Below, piece after piece: positions 35,021 to 42,007 of a DNA stretch of 64,000 nt. The DNA comes from Neisseria flavescens. Its GTDB lineage: Bacteria > Pseudomonadota > Gammaproteobacteria > Burkholderiales > Neisseriaceae. The DNA lies in assembly GCF_005221285.1 (NCBI RefSeq), contig NZ_CP039886.1:1736001-1800000 (forward strand). The letters run 5' to 3'. The stretch's first letter is position 1, and each line of letters begins with the position of its first letter. Position numbers and translations under genes: made by a program. The notes below the pieces were generated by a model that did not search any database, was not told where the DNA came from, and saw only the letters and a list, made by a program, of their open reading frames with translations.

Positions 35021-35130
35021 GGCAATACTCCAAATTGAAAATGTTTAAAGGTAGTAAAATTGACTTTTTCTCCTTTTTGTATTTGCCTATCAATATGCCT
35101 TTTGGAACAACTGCACTTTATGGCCCGAGC
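35021..35130 (-). pseudogene. Toxin C-terminal tail remnant upstream of the Imm35-like gene
   Basis: Reading the minus strand into the immunity gene gives an open frame with no start codon ending CSKRHIDRQIQKGEKVNF then TTFKHFQFGVLP and a TGA that overlaps the ATG of the immunity gene. It looks like the last 30-40 residues of a polymorphic toxin whose remainder is gone. The toxin type is not recognisable. Upstream (35131-35328) only uptake-sequence-like and repeat debris is seen. Confidence 0.45.
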
Positions 35131-35328
35131 TGGATCGGTTGTGTTAAACAAAGGCCGTCTGAAACGGTTTTTCTGTTTTTAGACAGCCTCTCAGCTCAAA
35201 CCTTGAGAAGCGAATACGTGCGTTCCGCACACATCCTACCTGTTGAGTTTAGGTTTCATATGGGCTACGGCTTGCTGATTTCAGACGATCTTTTTAATTT
35301 AGTTGGGTTTTCAACTCAACCTACACAC
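35131..35328. other. Spacer with uptake-sequence debris and a hairpin
   Basis: Contains AGGCCGTCTGAA (about 35153-35164), degenerate copies (TTTAGACAGCCT near 35177, TTCAGACGATCT near 35280) and an inverted repeat GTTGGGTT-TTC-AACTCAAC near 35304-35322. A plus-strand open frame here is mostly made of these elements and is not credible as a gene. Confidence 0.5.
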
Positions 35329-35805
35329 TTAATCTAAAAGTTCATATAGCATATCTAAAAAGGCATCAAAACTATCTGCAATATGGCTAGTTACCATTTT
35401 TGTATCTCCATTCTCATCTTCATAAAAATCATCATGATACATCAGAATGATACATGGATTTTTATTGCATTTTCTGTAATCAAAACAGATATAATCGCCA
35501 TTAGCTGAAATCCCAAAAGCAATCACTTTTTTTGCATACCCATATTCATCATCAATACATGAATAGCTATAAATATCTTCATAGCCTAAATTTTGCTTAT
35601 ACCCTAAAAATGAAATGTCCCTTTCATCATTTTCACCGTATTGATTGATAAAATTGAAAATATTTTCTTTGGGGTATAAATGATCATGTTTACTAAGAAG
35701 TGATACATATGAAACAGGAAAAACGACCCCTACATCTTCAGCAAATTGTTGAATTGTTCTTATTGGAACCAATCCCTCATCTGATAATATTGATAGTTTT
35801 CTCAT
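35329..35805 (-). CDS. SMI1/KNR4 (SUKH) family immunity protein
   Basis: A 158-residue acidic protein with the SUKH layout: EDVGVVFPVSYVSLLSKHD near the start, INQYGENDERDISFLGY, then VIAFGISANGDYICFDYR and the closing SHIADSFDAFLDMLYELL. SUKH proteins neutralise nuclease toxins of contact-dependent and secreted systems. It lies two bases after a nuclease-like toxin tail. Very AT-rich compared with the flanking genes. Confidence 0.8.
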   Translation of the reverse strand: MRKLSILSDEGLVPIRTIQQFAEDVGVVFPVSYVSLLSKHDHLYPKENIFNFINQYGENDERDISFLGYKQNLGYEDIYSYSCIDDEYGYAKKVIAFGISANGDYICFDYRKCNKNPCIILMYHDDFYEDENGDTKMVTSHIADSFDAFLDMLYELLD

Positions 35806-35807
35806 TT

Positions 35808-35888
35808 TTACTGACCTTTCTTTAACGATTTTTGACCAGTATGCCTAACAGCTTTATGAGTACTATTAGGAATTAACTGCATATTATA
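35808..35888 (-). pseudogene. HNH (WHH/LHH-type) nuclease toxin tail remnant
   Basis: The minus-strand frame just upstream of the SUKH gene reads MQLIPNSTHKAVRHTGQ then KSLKKGQ and stops. This resembles the last 24 residues of WHH/LHH-type HNH nuclease toxins, where MQLVP-x-x-H-x-A-V-x-H-T-G follows the catalytic histidines. Everything upstream is missing; the frame meets a GGGC/GCCC hairpin at about 35893-35912. No start codon or full catalytic core remains. Confidence 0.6.
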
Positions 35889-35918
35889 AAGAGGTGGGCA
35901 AACATGCCCGCCTTGTTT

Positions 35919-36806
35919 TTAATATTTCTGCAAACCTTCTACCTTGATTTCTTTGGCATTGGCATTGATGAAGGCTTGAGTCGCTTTCATCGTGGCTTGG
36001 ATGCGCGGATCGTTCCAGCGCACGATTTGGTTGTTTTCATCGCGCTTATCCGACCAAATAATCACGCCGTCGGTGTATTTTTTGCTGATTTCGAGCATTT
36101 TGCGCCAGCGGACGGGGTCGATGAACTGTTTGAAATAGGGGCTGTTGGTGGCCGAATAATATTGCGGCCAGATGTAGCCGATGATTTTTTTGTTGGGAAA
36201 GCGTTGATGGATGTCGTCAACGGCGGTTTTCACGTCTTTTTCCCATTGCACCAAATCGGGGGAGGTGATGTAGAACACAGGATTGGCATAGTAGCTGATA
36301 GCTGCGGTGGGCGCACGGCGTTTGCTGACTTGCTGCCATTTAGCCAAAATGGTTTCGTTGTCAACGTTGGGGCGGTAGTGGCGGATGCCGTGCAGGTGTT
36401 CGGAAGGCATGCCGTAGTTGCTGATGATGGCGCGCGGGTTTTCTTCTCTGAAGATTTGGTACATCCGTGCGAAGTCGGTTCTCAATTCGTCAGGTGTCAG
36501 CAGCTGTCCGTCTTTTTCGGCAAACCAGCTTTCGATGTCGGTAGAAATGGTGCGGTAGCCTGCGCGGCGCGATTGTTTGGCCAATTCGCGGATACGCGTT
36601 TCGTTGAGTACGCCGTGTTTGCGTTTGCCCGTCGGATCGGGTTTGACTAGCTCGCTTTCGTAAATCAAGAACACCTTGGAGAGTTTGTCGGCGGTCAGGT
36701 CGGGTTTGCCGACATAGTCTATGCGGTCGTAGATGATGAAATCTTTGGCATGGGCGGAGAGGGCGGTCAATAAGAGGATAAGGGGCAAAAGGCGGTTGGG
36801 TTTCAT
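35919..36806 (-). CDS. Secreted protein of unknown function, possible TIM-barrel glycosidase fold
   Basis: About 295 residues starting MKPNRLLPLILLLTALSAHA, a clear signal peptide. Periodic strand-like segments ending in acidic or aromatic residues (TISTDIESWF, AIISNYGMP, AISYYANP, IIGYIWPQYY, DGVIIWSDKRDE) suggest a glycoside-hydrolase-like barrel. This is inference from pattern; I do not recognise a named family. It is flanked on both sides by toxin-immunity debris, and its start abuts the plus-strand DNase-like module. Confidence 0.65.
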   Translation of the reverse strand: MKPNRLLPLILLLTALSAHAKDFIIYDRIDYVGKPDLTADKLSKVFLIYESELVKPDPTGKRKHGVLNETRIRELAKQSRRAGYRTISTDIESWFAEKDGQLLTPDELRTDFARMYQIFREENPRAIISNYGMPSEHLHGIRHYRPNVDNETILAKWQQVSKRRAPTAAISYYANPVFYITSPDLVQWEKDVKTAVDDIHQRFPNKKIIGYIWPQYYSATNSPYFKQFIDPVRWRKMLEISKKYTDGVIIWSDKRDENNQIVRWNDPRIQATMKATQAFINANAKEIKVEGLQKY

Positions 36807-36827
36807 ATTAGAGGACAAATAAAGGCT

Positions 36828-37130
36828 ATGAATAAAATTATTCAAGAAGAGGGTATGATTGGGTTAAAAGCGAGAATTAGGGCCTACACCGAAGATGTAG
36901 AAAAAGAAGGACGTAATTTTGTCAAAACATTAGGGCCTGCTGGTGATTATAAGGCATGGTTACATGAACCAGATATGAGGACAGGAGGCAAACCAACGGA
37001 TGTAACGAAGGTAGGGGATAAACGGATAAACTCTATTTTGGAAGGGCAAGCAGATAGAATAGCCAGGGATATATTAAAAATGCCTGATGAAACAACTAAA
37101 ATCACGTATCAATTGAAATTGAAAAAATAG
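36828..37130 (+). CDS. Orphan toxin module, Ntox15-like (HxxD) DNase
   Basis: A 100-residue frame without signal or secretion domains. The core AWLHEPDMRTGG, then TDVTKVGDKRINSILEGQADRI matches the Ntox15 pattern, in which H-x-P-D is the proposed catalytic HxxD motif of DNase effectors such as Agrobacterium Tde. The start lies only 22 bases from the divergent gene's start with a weak AAAGG, so the delivery part of the original toxin is probably missing. The C-terminus is lysine-rich. A candidate immunity gene follows after 43 bases. Confidence 0.6.
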   Translation: MNKIIQEEGMIGLKARIRAYTEDVEKEGRNFVKTLGPAGDYKAWLHEPDMRTGGKPTDVTKVGDKRINSILEGQADRIARDILKMPDETTKITYQLKLKK

Positions 37131-37173
37131 CTTTATTTAATATTTTTAACATTATATTTAAAGGAATTTAAAC

Positions 37174-37662
37174 ATGGTAAGCATAGAACATTATAAAAAC
37201 TTAGATGATGATGGCAAAATAGATTTTCTTGATAATTTTAATGATAATCCATCTGTGGAATTTTTGAATTATTTGGAAGGAGAGCTATTTTCTACAAATG
37301 TAGATGAATTTGTAAAAGTTGAAATATTAAAATTTTTATCTAGATTTAGGCATGATAATAGAGAAACAAAAGATAAAATAGTAAAACTAATAGTAGAAAG
37401 CTACCTAGATAATGAAGAGATGACCTTGTCTATTGCGGCACAGGTGTTAATGTTTTTTGATTTAGGAAAAGATGATTTCAGACAAATATCTGATTTATTG
37501 TTAGATAAAGAATATCAAAATATGGACATGATTGACTTAACATCTTCATTAATTAGGTTATTATGTACAAAAGAAAATAGAAGCAATGGTTCTGATGAGT
37601 ATTTTCAGGAACTAGAAAAAATAGATTCTTATAGAGAAGATATAAAAATGTGGATAAATTAA
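37174..37662 (+). CDS. Candidate immunity protein to the DNase-like module
   Basis: A 162-residue, very acidic, mostly helical protein (KNLDDDGKIDFLDNFNDNP, FVKVEILKFLSRFRHD, LSIAAQVLMFFDLGKDDF), possibly with HEAT-like repeats. AAGGAA precedes the start. Its role as immunity partner is inferred from position after a toxin module, acidity and low GC. Family not recognised with confidence. Confidence 0.55.
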   Translation: MVSIEHYKNLDDDGKIDFLDNFNDNPSVEFLNYLEGELFSTNVDEFVKVEILKFLSRFRHDNRETKDKIVKLIVESYLDNEEMTLSIAAQVLMFFDLGKDDFRQISDLLLDKEYQNMDMIDLTSSLIRLLCTKENRSNGSDEYFQELEKIDSYREDIKMWIN

Positions 37663-37954
37663 CAAAAATTCACAATTCATTAGTTTGTTGCAAATAAACC
37701 GTAGCCTGTACAAAACCTTCAGCCTCGACACAGGGTGGGCAATTGCAGCCCCCGCAGCCCCTTCGGGCTACCTGAAAAAGTGCAGGCTGCTTTCAAAGCC
37801 CCAAAACGGTTCAAATGCAGCCTGCACATTCAAAGTAGGCCGTAGCCCCGCACGAAACCTTCAAATTCTGATGTTAGGGTGTGTGTGGTACGCGCACACG
37901 CGGTTTCTGCTTTTCAGACGGCCTCAATCCGTTCTTTGAGGCCGTCTGAAACAT
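37663..37954. other. Spacer with foreign-dialect uptake sequence
   Basis: No supportable gene. GGGCTACCTGAA at 37765-37776 is one base from AGGCTACCTGAA, the uptake sequence of the Eikenella dialect, and the surrounding CAGCCTGCAC-type repeats look unlike the rest of the window. Standard AG-type copies are at about 37914-37925 and 37939-37950. Confidence 0.5.
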
Positions 37955-38068
37955 TGGTTCTTTCGCCAGCTGCCCGACGGCGAAAACCAATATTACCAAT
38001 ACGATTTAGAAAACCAACTCGTCCGCGCCGAAATCAAAAAGCCCGCAGGCAATTTTTTAGGCAGATAA
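37955..38068 (+). pseudogene. RHS-core remnant
   Basis: An open frame without a start reads WFFRQLPDGENQYYQYDLEN then QLVRAEIKKPAGNFLGR and stop. The G-x-x-x-Y-Y-x-Y-D-x-x-N-Q-L-V-R-A pattern is that of RHS/YD repeats that form the shell of Rhs toxins. About 38 residues survive. It links the adjacent toxin modules to a decayed Rhs-type locus. Confidence 0.6.
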
Positions 38069-38112
38069 GGGAAAAGAGCCATTGTACGGGAAGCGGTGTT
38101 AAAGTGAGTCAA

Positions 38113-38150
38113 AGGCCGTCTGAAAGGATAAAAGTCCTTTCAGACGGCCT
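38113..38150. terminator. Uptake-sequence hairpin
   Basis: AGGCCGTCTGAA (38113-38124) and inverse (38139-38150), extended by AAGGA/TCCTT to a long stem with T-rich end. It serves the minus-strand glycosyltransferase gene or the island. Confidence 0.7.
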
Positions 38151-38200
38151 TTTATTTGAATGCAGCAGGAATATTCAGCTTTATGGCTAGTGTCACGGAT

Positions 38201-39859
38201 TTATTGCGCTGCAGTTTTTTCCAGCAATAGGAAAGTCTCGGTTTTGTTGCGCGGTCTTGCGCCTTGCCACAAGGTTTGCCAGCCCGAAGGTGCGCCAATG
38301 TTGGCGGCTTGGCGGATGAGGCGGTAGCGGCAGGACGGGTTGTCGGTCGTGGTTTTAATATGGCTGTATTGTGTCCACGCGATGCGTGTGCGCTGGTCTT
38401 GGCCGTCGATGCTGATACATTCGAGGCCGTCTGAAAGTTTCTGTTTTAATTCGGAAGAAAGCGCGGCTTCCATTTGGTGTACTACCGGCGCATGGCTTTT
38501 GGCGGCGTTGAGCCATGGTAAAAACAGGGTCATCAGCAAGGCCCAGGCCAAGGTAACGCCAGCTGCCCAGTTGGTTACGGCTTGGCGGCCGCGGATGTTT
38601 TTACGCGTAATCGCCCAGAGCCACAACGGGGTAAACAGCAGGGCGACGGTCATCGGAATCGGGTCGATGTCGGGGATGTAATATGGGCTGAAATAGGCGG
38701 CGCGTTCGGCCAGCTTGGCAGGCCAGCCGTAGTTCATGGCGAAGAAGCCTAGCCACAGGAAGACGGCAATCAAACCGAATGCCATGATATCGAACCAGTT
38801 GATAAATGCCGCCGCACCGCGGCGCAGGCCGTCCAGTTGTACCGCGCCGAGCAGGGCAAGCGGCGGCAACAGCCAAACGAGGTTGTCTTGCAGGCGTTGC
38901 GGGTTGATGGCGAGCAGGGCTGTCATGATAACCAGCCACGACAGGCCCAGAATGCCCCAGTTTTTATCGTGGATACGCGTGCGGCTGAGCGTCCATGCTG
39001 CCAGCGGCCAAGCAGGCAGGGTAAACCACAGCAGGTTTTTCAGATAATAGGGCAGGTTGAAGGCCGTCTGAATCTGATGGAAGCCACCGAATACGCCTAA
39101 GGAATAATGGTTGAACCAAATATCAAACCATTCGGGATTGGTTTTGGATAAAACCAGCGGATACAGAATCAGCAGGGGCAGGGAAACGACGATGGCGCCA
39201 ATCAGGGTCAGCAAATAGCGTTTGCTTTGCCAAGTAGAATGGAACGACAGGGCAAGTGCCAAAAACATCATGGCCGCGGTCAGCAGGTAGCCTGAAGAAA
39301 GGGAGAGTAAAACCCAGCCGCCGCACAACAGCAAAATGGCGATAATGACGCGGCGGCGTGCCAGTGAAAAGCCGCACAGAATCAATCCAAATGCGGCAAA
39401 ATCGGCCGACATGGGATTGAGGAAGTGGGCGATGGGCAGCAAACCGATGCTGCCGATAAGGATTAAGACAACGCTGCGGCCGTGGTGTCTGCCGAGAAAG
39501 TTGAAGCCGGCAAAACCGCAGGCGGTCAGTCCGATGGCGGTAAATACCACGCCGGCAAAACGCGCGGCATCATAGGCATCGGCCGCCCAAGGCGAAAACA
39601 GGGTTTGGAATGCGGTTGACGCCCACAAAAAAGCAGGGGAGATGGTAAAGTCGGGTTGGCCGAAGATTTGTGCAATCAACAGGCTGCCGCCGTTTTTCAT
39701 GGATTCGGAGGCAGTAAAGAGGGAGGGTTCGGCAGGGTTCCACAAGTCATGCGAGAACACGCCCGGCCACAGCCAAGCAAAGGCCATCAGCAGCAGAAGC
39801 CATGGTTTTTCATGGGTTTTTTGGGGGCGGCGCGGATCGGGCGGTGTGTAAGTCAGCAT
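38201..39859 (-). CDS. Membrane glycosyltransferase (ArnT/PMT-like, GT-C)
   Basis: A 552-residue protein with about 11-12 membrane helices and a C-terminal soluble part. The first periplasmic loop has HDLWNPAEPSLFTASESMK, matching the D-x-x-E active-site region of GT-C enzymes such as ArnT that use polyprenyl-linked sugars. LNPMSADFAAFGLILCG follows. It probably adds a sugar to a periplasmic acceptor; donor and acceptor are unknown. An uptake sequence encodes KLSDGLE in the C-terminal domain. Confidence 0.85.
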   Translation of the reverse strand: MLTYTPPDPRRPQKTHEKPWLLLLMAFAWLWPGVFSHDLWNPAEPSLFTASESMKNGGSLLIAQIFGQPDFTISPAFLWASTAFQTLFSPWAADAYDAARFAGVVFTAIGLTACGFAGFNFLGRHHGRSVVLILIGSIGLLPIAHFLNPMSADFAAFGLILCGFSLARRRVIIAILLLCGGWVLLSLSSGYLLTAAMMFLALALSFHSTWQSKRYLLTLIGAIVVSLPLLILYPLVLSKTNPEWFDIWFNHYSLGVFGGFHQIQTAFNLPYYLKNLLWFTLPAWPLAAWTLSRTRIHDKNWGILGLSWLVIMTALLAINPQRLQDNLVWLLPPLALLGAVQLDGLRRGAAAFINWFDIMAFGLIAVFLWLGFFAMNYGWPAKLAERAAYFSPYYIPDIDPIPMTVALLFTPLWLWAITRKNIRGRQAVTNWAAGVTLAWALLMTLFLPWLNAAKSHAPVVHQMEAALSSELKQKLSDGLECISIDGQDQRTRIAWTQYSHIKTTTDNPSCRYRLIRQAANIGAPSGWQTLWQGARPRNKTETFLLLEKTAAQ

Positions 39860-40016
39860 GGAAGGTCAAAAAACGGTTGGTTTGAATAGCAATGGTACAG
39901 GGTTTGACGGGTTTGCGCGATATGTCGGACCGGGGAGCTTTGTAAAATAATGCTGACGGCTCGTTTTTATCGGGTGTTTGGAATGATATGGCATTCGGTT
40001 GACGACAAAAAGCTCA

Positions 40017-40081
40017 GGCCGTCTGAAAGAAATGTTTCAGACGGCCTGAATGCAAAAAAGACTGCACGAAGCAGTCTTTTT
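40017..40081 (-). terminator. Double terminator after rpmE
   Basis: Two hairpins in series: AAAAGACTGC-ACGAA-GCAGTCTTTT (about 40055-40080) then the uptake-sequence pair at 40017-40028 and 40036-40047. The first has a T-tract for the minus strand, 14 bases past the rpmE stop. Confidence 0.8.
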
Positions 40082-40094
40082 GACAAAGCGGCAA

Positions 40095-40310
40095 TTAGCG
40101 TTTGAACAGGTTGCCGAATTTGTTGTTGAATTTGTCCACACGACCGGTAGTGTCGACGATTTTTTGAGTACCGGTGTAGAAAGGGTGGCACAGAGAGCAA
40201 ACCTCAACGTTGAAGCTGTCTTTTTCCATTGCGGATTTGGTCACGAATTTGTTGCCGCAAGAGCAGGTAACGTTGATTTCGTGGTAGTTCGGGTGAATAC
40301 CTTGTTTCAT
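40095..40310 (-). CDS. rpmE: Ribosomal protein L31 (zinc-binding form)
   Basis: A 71-residue L31 starting MKQGIHPNYHEINVTCSCGN. Four cysteines (two in CSC, two in CSLC) form the zinc site of the C+ type of L31, which is replaced by a zinc-free paralogue during zinc starvation in many species. AGGAAA precedes the start. Confidence 0.97.
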   Translation of the reverse strand: MKQGIHPNYHEINVTCSCGNKFVTKSAMEKDSFNVEVCSLCHPFYTGTQKIVDTTGRVDKFNNKFGNLFKR

Positions 40311-40591
40311 TTGATTTCCTTTCGATTAAGCGGGCACAGGGGTTTTGCCTGTACTTCAGTTAAGCGTGGGATTTTCGCTATTTTTGGCTGTTTCGTCAAG
40401 AGGATATTTTGTATGTAGGGCAGTTTCGCAACAGACGAGAACAGTTTAGAATAGAGTTTCGAACCAAATATTATGCGATCAGATTGTGATCTAACTGAAA
40501 AGAGGATGTAAAACCTCCTCTAGATGTGAAACTTTAAGAAGAATAATAGTCTGAATAATATTTACGCTTGTACGAACAGGAGACGGAATCA

Positions 40592-41125
40592 ATGTGGAAA
40601 AGGATATTGACGTGCATTTTGCGTGTTTGGGGAGGAATGTTGCCTCCGTCTTATTGCAAACCATTCGGCAGAAGTGCGCAAAAATTCCGTGCTGCTTTGG
40701 CTGCGTGCATTTCTCCAAACATCGGTAAAAACGTCAATATTGAAAAAGGCGGATACGTCTTTCCAGATACGGTAGTCGGCGATAATTCGGGCATCGGCGT
40801 AAACTGCGAAATCTGCCGCGGTTTGACCCTCGGCAAGAACGTGATGATGGGGCCGGAATGCCTGTTTTATTCGACCAACCACAAATTCAACCCTGAAACC
40901 CGCCGCTTTGAAGGCTATACAGATATCAGCCCGATTGTGATTGAAGATAATGTTTGGATTGGTCGGCGTGTGATTATCATGGGCGGCGTTACCATCGGTA
41001 AGGGCGCGGTAATCGGCGCAGGTTCGGTGGTTACCAAAGATGTGCCGCCTTATTGCGTGGTTGCGGGAAATCCTGCGATTGTTCGGAAAAAACTGCTGGA
41101 TGAGCAAGAGCTTGCAGCCGAATAG
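40592..41125 (+). CDS. Hexapeptide-repeat acetyltransferase
   Basis: About 177 residues starting MWKRILTCILRVWGG at 40592, with AGGAGA upstream; an ATG eight codons earlier lacks a good site. It is a left-handed beta-helix acyltransferase of the maltose/galactoside or serine O-acetyltransferase type (ICRGLTLGKNVMMGPECLFY, STNHKFNPETRRFEG with the catalytic His, VWIGRRVIIMGGVTIGKGAVIGAGS). It probably acetylates a sugar. Acceptor unknown; a membrane-near N-terminal helix is present. Confidence 0.85.
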   Translation: MWKRILTCILRVWGGMLPPSYCKPFGRSAQKFRAALAACISPNIGKNVNIEKGGYVFPDTVVGDNSGIGVNCEICRGLTLGKNVMMGPECLFYSTNHKFNPETRRFEGYTDISPIVIEDNVWIGRRVIIMGGVTIGKGAVIGAGSVVTKDVPPYCVVAGNPAIVRKKLLDEQELAAE

Positions 41126-41150
41126 CGTAAACAAAACAGCAAAATAAAAG

Positions 41151-41174
41151 GCCGTCTGAAATTCAGACGGTCTT
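41151..41174 (+). terminator. Imperfect uptake-sequence hairpin before the insertion element
   Basis: AGGCCGTCTGAA (about 41151-41162) meets a mutated inverse copy TTCAGACGGTCT followed by TTTTTT. It ends the acetyltransferase gene, and the insertion element begins 6 bases further on. Confidence 0.65.
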
Positions 41175-41213
41175 TTTTAGAACCTGTATTCACAAAAATG
41201 ATAAAATATCTTT

Positions 41214-41977
41214 ATGACTAAAAAATCCTACCCAACAGACTTAACAGATGCCCAATGGCAAGCGATTGAGCCGCATTTTAACCGGCTACGCCACTACAAA
41301 TGGGATAAACGTGAATTAGTGAATGCCGTTTTGTACATTACCAAAACAGGTTGCCAATGGCGTATGCTGCCCAATGATTTTCCACCTTATCCGACCGTAT
41401 GGAGTTTCTATCGCAGAGCCAACCAATCAGGCTTATGGGATAGGATTCTTTTGGCATTGGTTCAAAAAAACGTTTAATCCATCAAAAACAAGCGATGCCG
41501 ACTTATGCCATTATTGATTCGCAAAGTGTCAAAACAGCTTCCGGCGCACATGATAAAGGTTTTGACGGAGGTAAAAAAATCAAAGGCCGTAAGCGACATA
41601 TAGCTGTTGATACGTTGGGTAACCTATTGTCTGTTGTGGTTCATGCAGCCAATATCCATGACACAAAAGCAGGTATTTTTGTAGCAAAAAAAGCGTTTGA
41701 GACCTATCCGGGTTTAAAAGGTTTCTGTGCAGACGCAGGTTATCGGAATACATTTGAGCGCGAAGTATCGGAGCAATTGGGTTTAACTGTTGAGATTTCA
41801 AAGAAAATTCAAGATATTTCTTGGCATATTCTGCCCAAGCGTTGGATTGTAGAACGAACGTTTGCATGGTTAGGTTGGTCTCGACGTTTGGCAAAAGATT
41901 TTGAGCAGACGAATTTATCTGCTGAAAATTTTGTCAAACTAGGGTATATTTCACAAATATTAAAATTTATCAAATAG
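41214..41977 (+). CDS. IS5-family transposase, produced by -1 frameshift
   Basis: Frame A (41214-41477, 87 residues, MTKKSYPTDLTDAQWQAIEP) carries the N-terminal DNA-binding part. Frame B (to 41977) holds the catalytic part, with DDE residues in AIIDSQSVK, CADAGYR and IVERTFAWLGWSRR. An A7 run at 41464-41470 lets a -1 slip join ALVQKK to RLIHQKQAMPTYAIID in one continuous protein of about 254 residues. The element looks potentially active. Confidence 0.9.
41464..41470 (+). promoter_or_regulatory. Predicted -1 frameshift site (A7)
   Basis: Seven A residues directly before the stop of frame A; slipping back one base opens frame B. This is the usual fusion mechanism of this IS group. Confidence 0.75.
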
Positions 41978-42007
41978 TTGTTTGTGAATACAGGTTCTTA
42001 ATATTGA

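Larger units (their letters stand above)
41180..41997 (+). mobile_element. IS5-family insertion sequence, intact
   Basis: About 818 bp bounded by perfect inverted ends GAACCTGTATTCACAAA (41180-41196) and its complement (41981-41997), with the direct repeat TTA on both sides (41177-41179 and 41998-42000). It encodes one transposase in two frames. Short size, TTA/TA-type duplication and split frame fit the IS427-type group of the IS5 family. Confidence 0.9.

Noticed and set aside
35035..35337. Plus-strand open frame of 100 codons
   Set aside because: It consists largely of uptake-sequence copies and repeat debris (RPSETV, TQPTHLI) and runs over the minus-strand toxin tail.
37879..38190. Plus-strand open frame of 103 codons
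   Set aside because: It is a shadow frame across uptake sequences. The RHS-like reading in another frame (37955-38068) is better supported.
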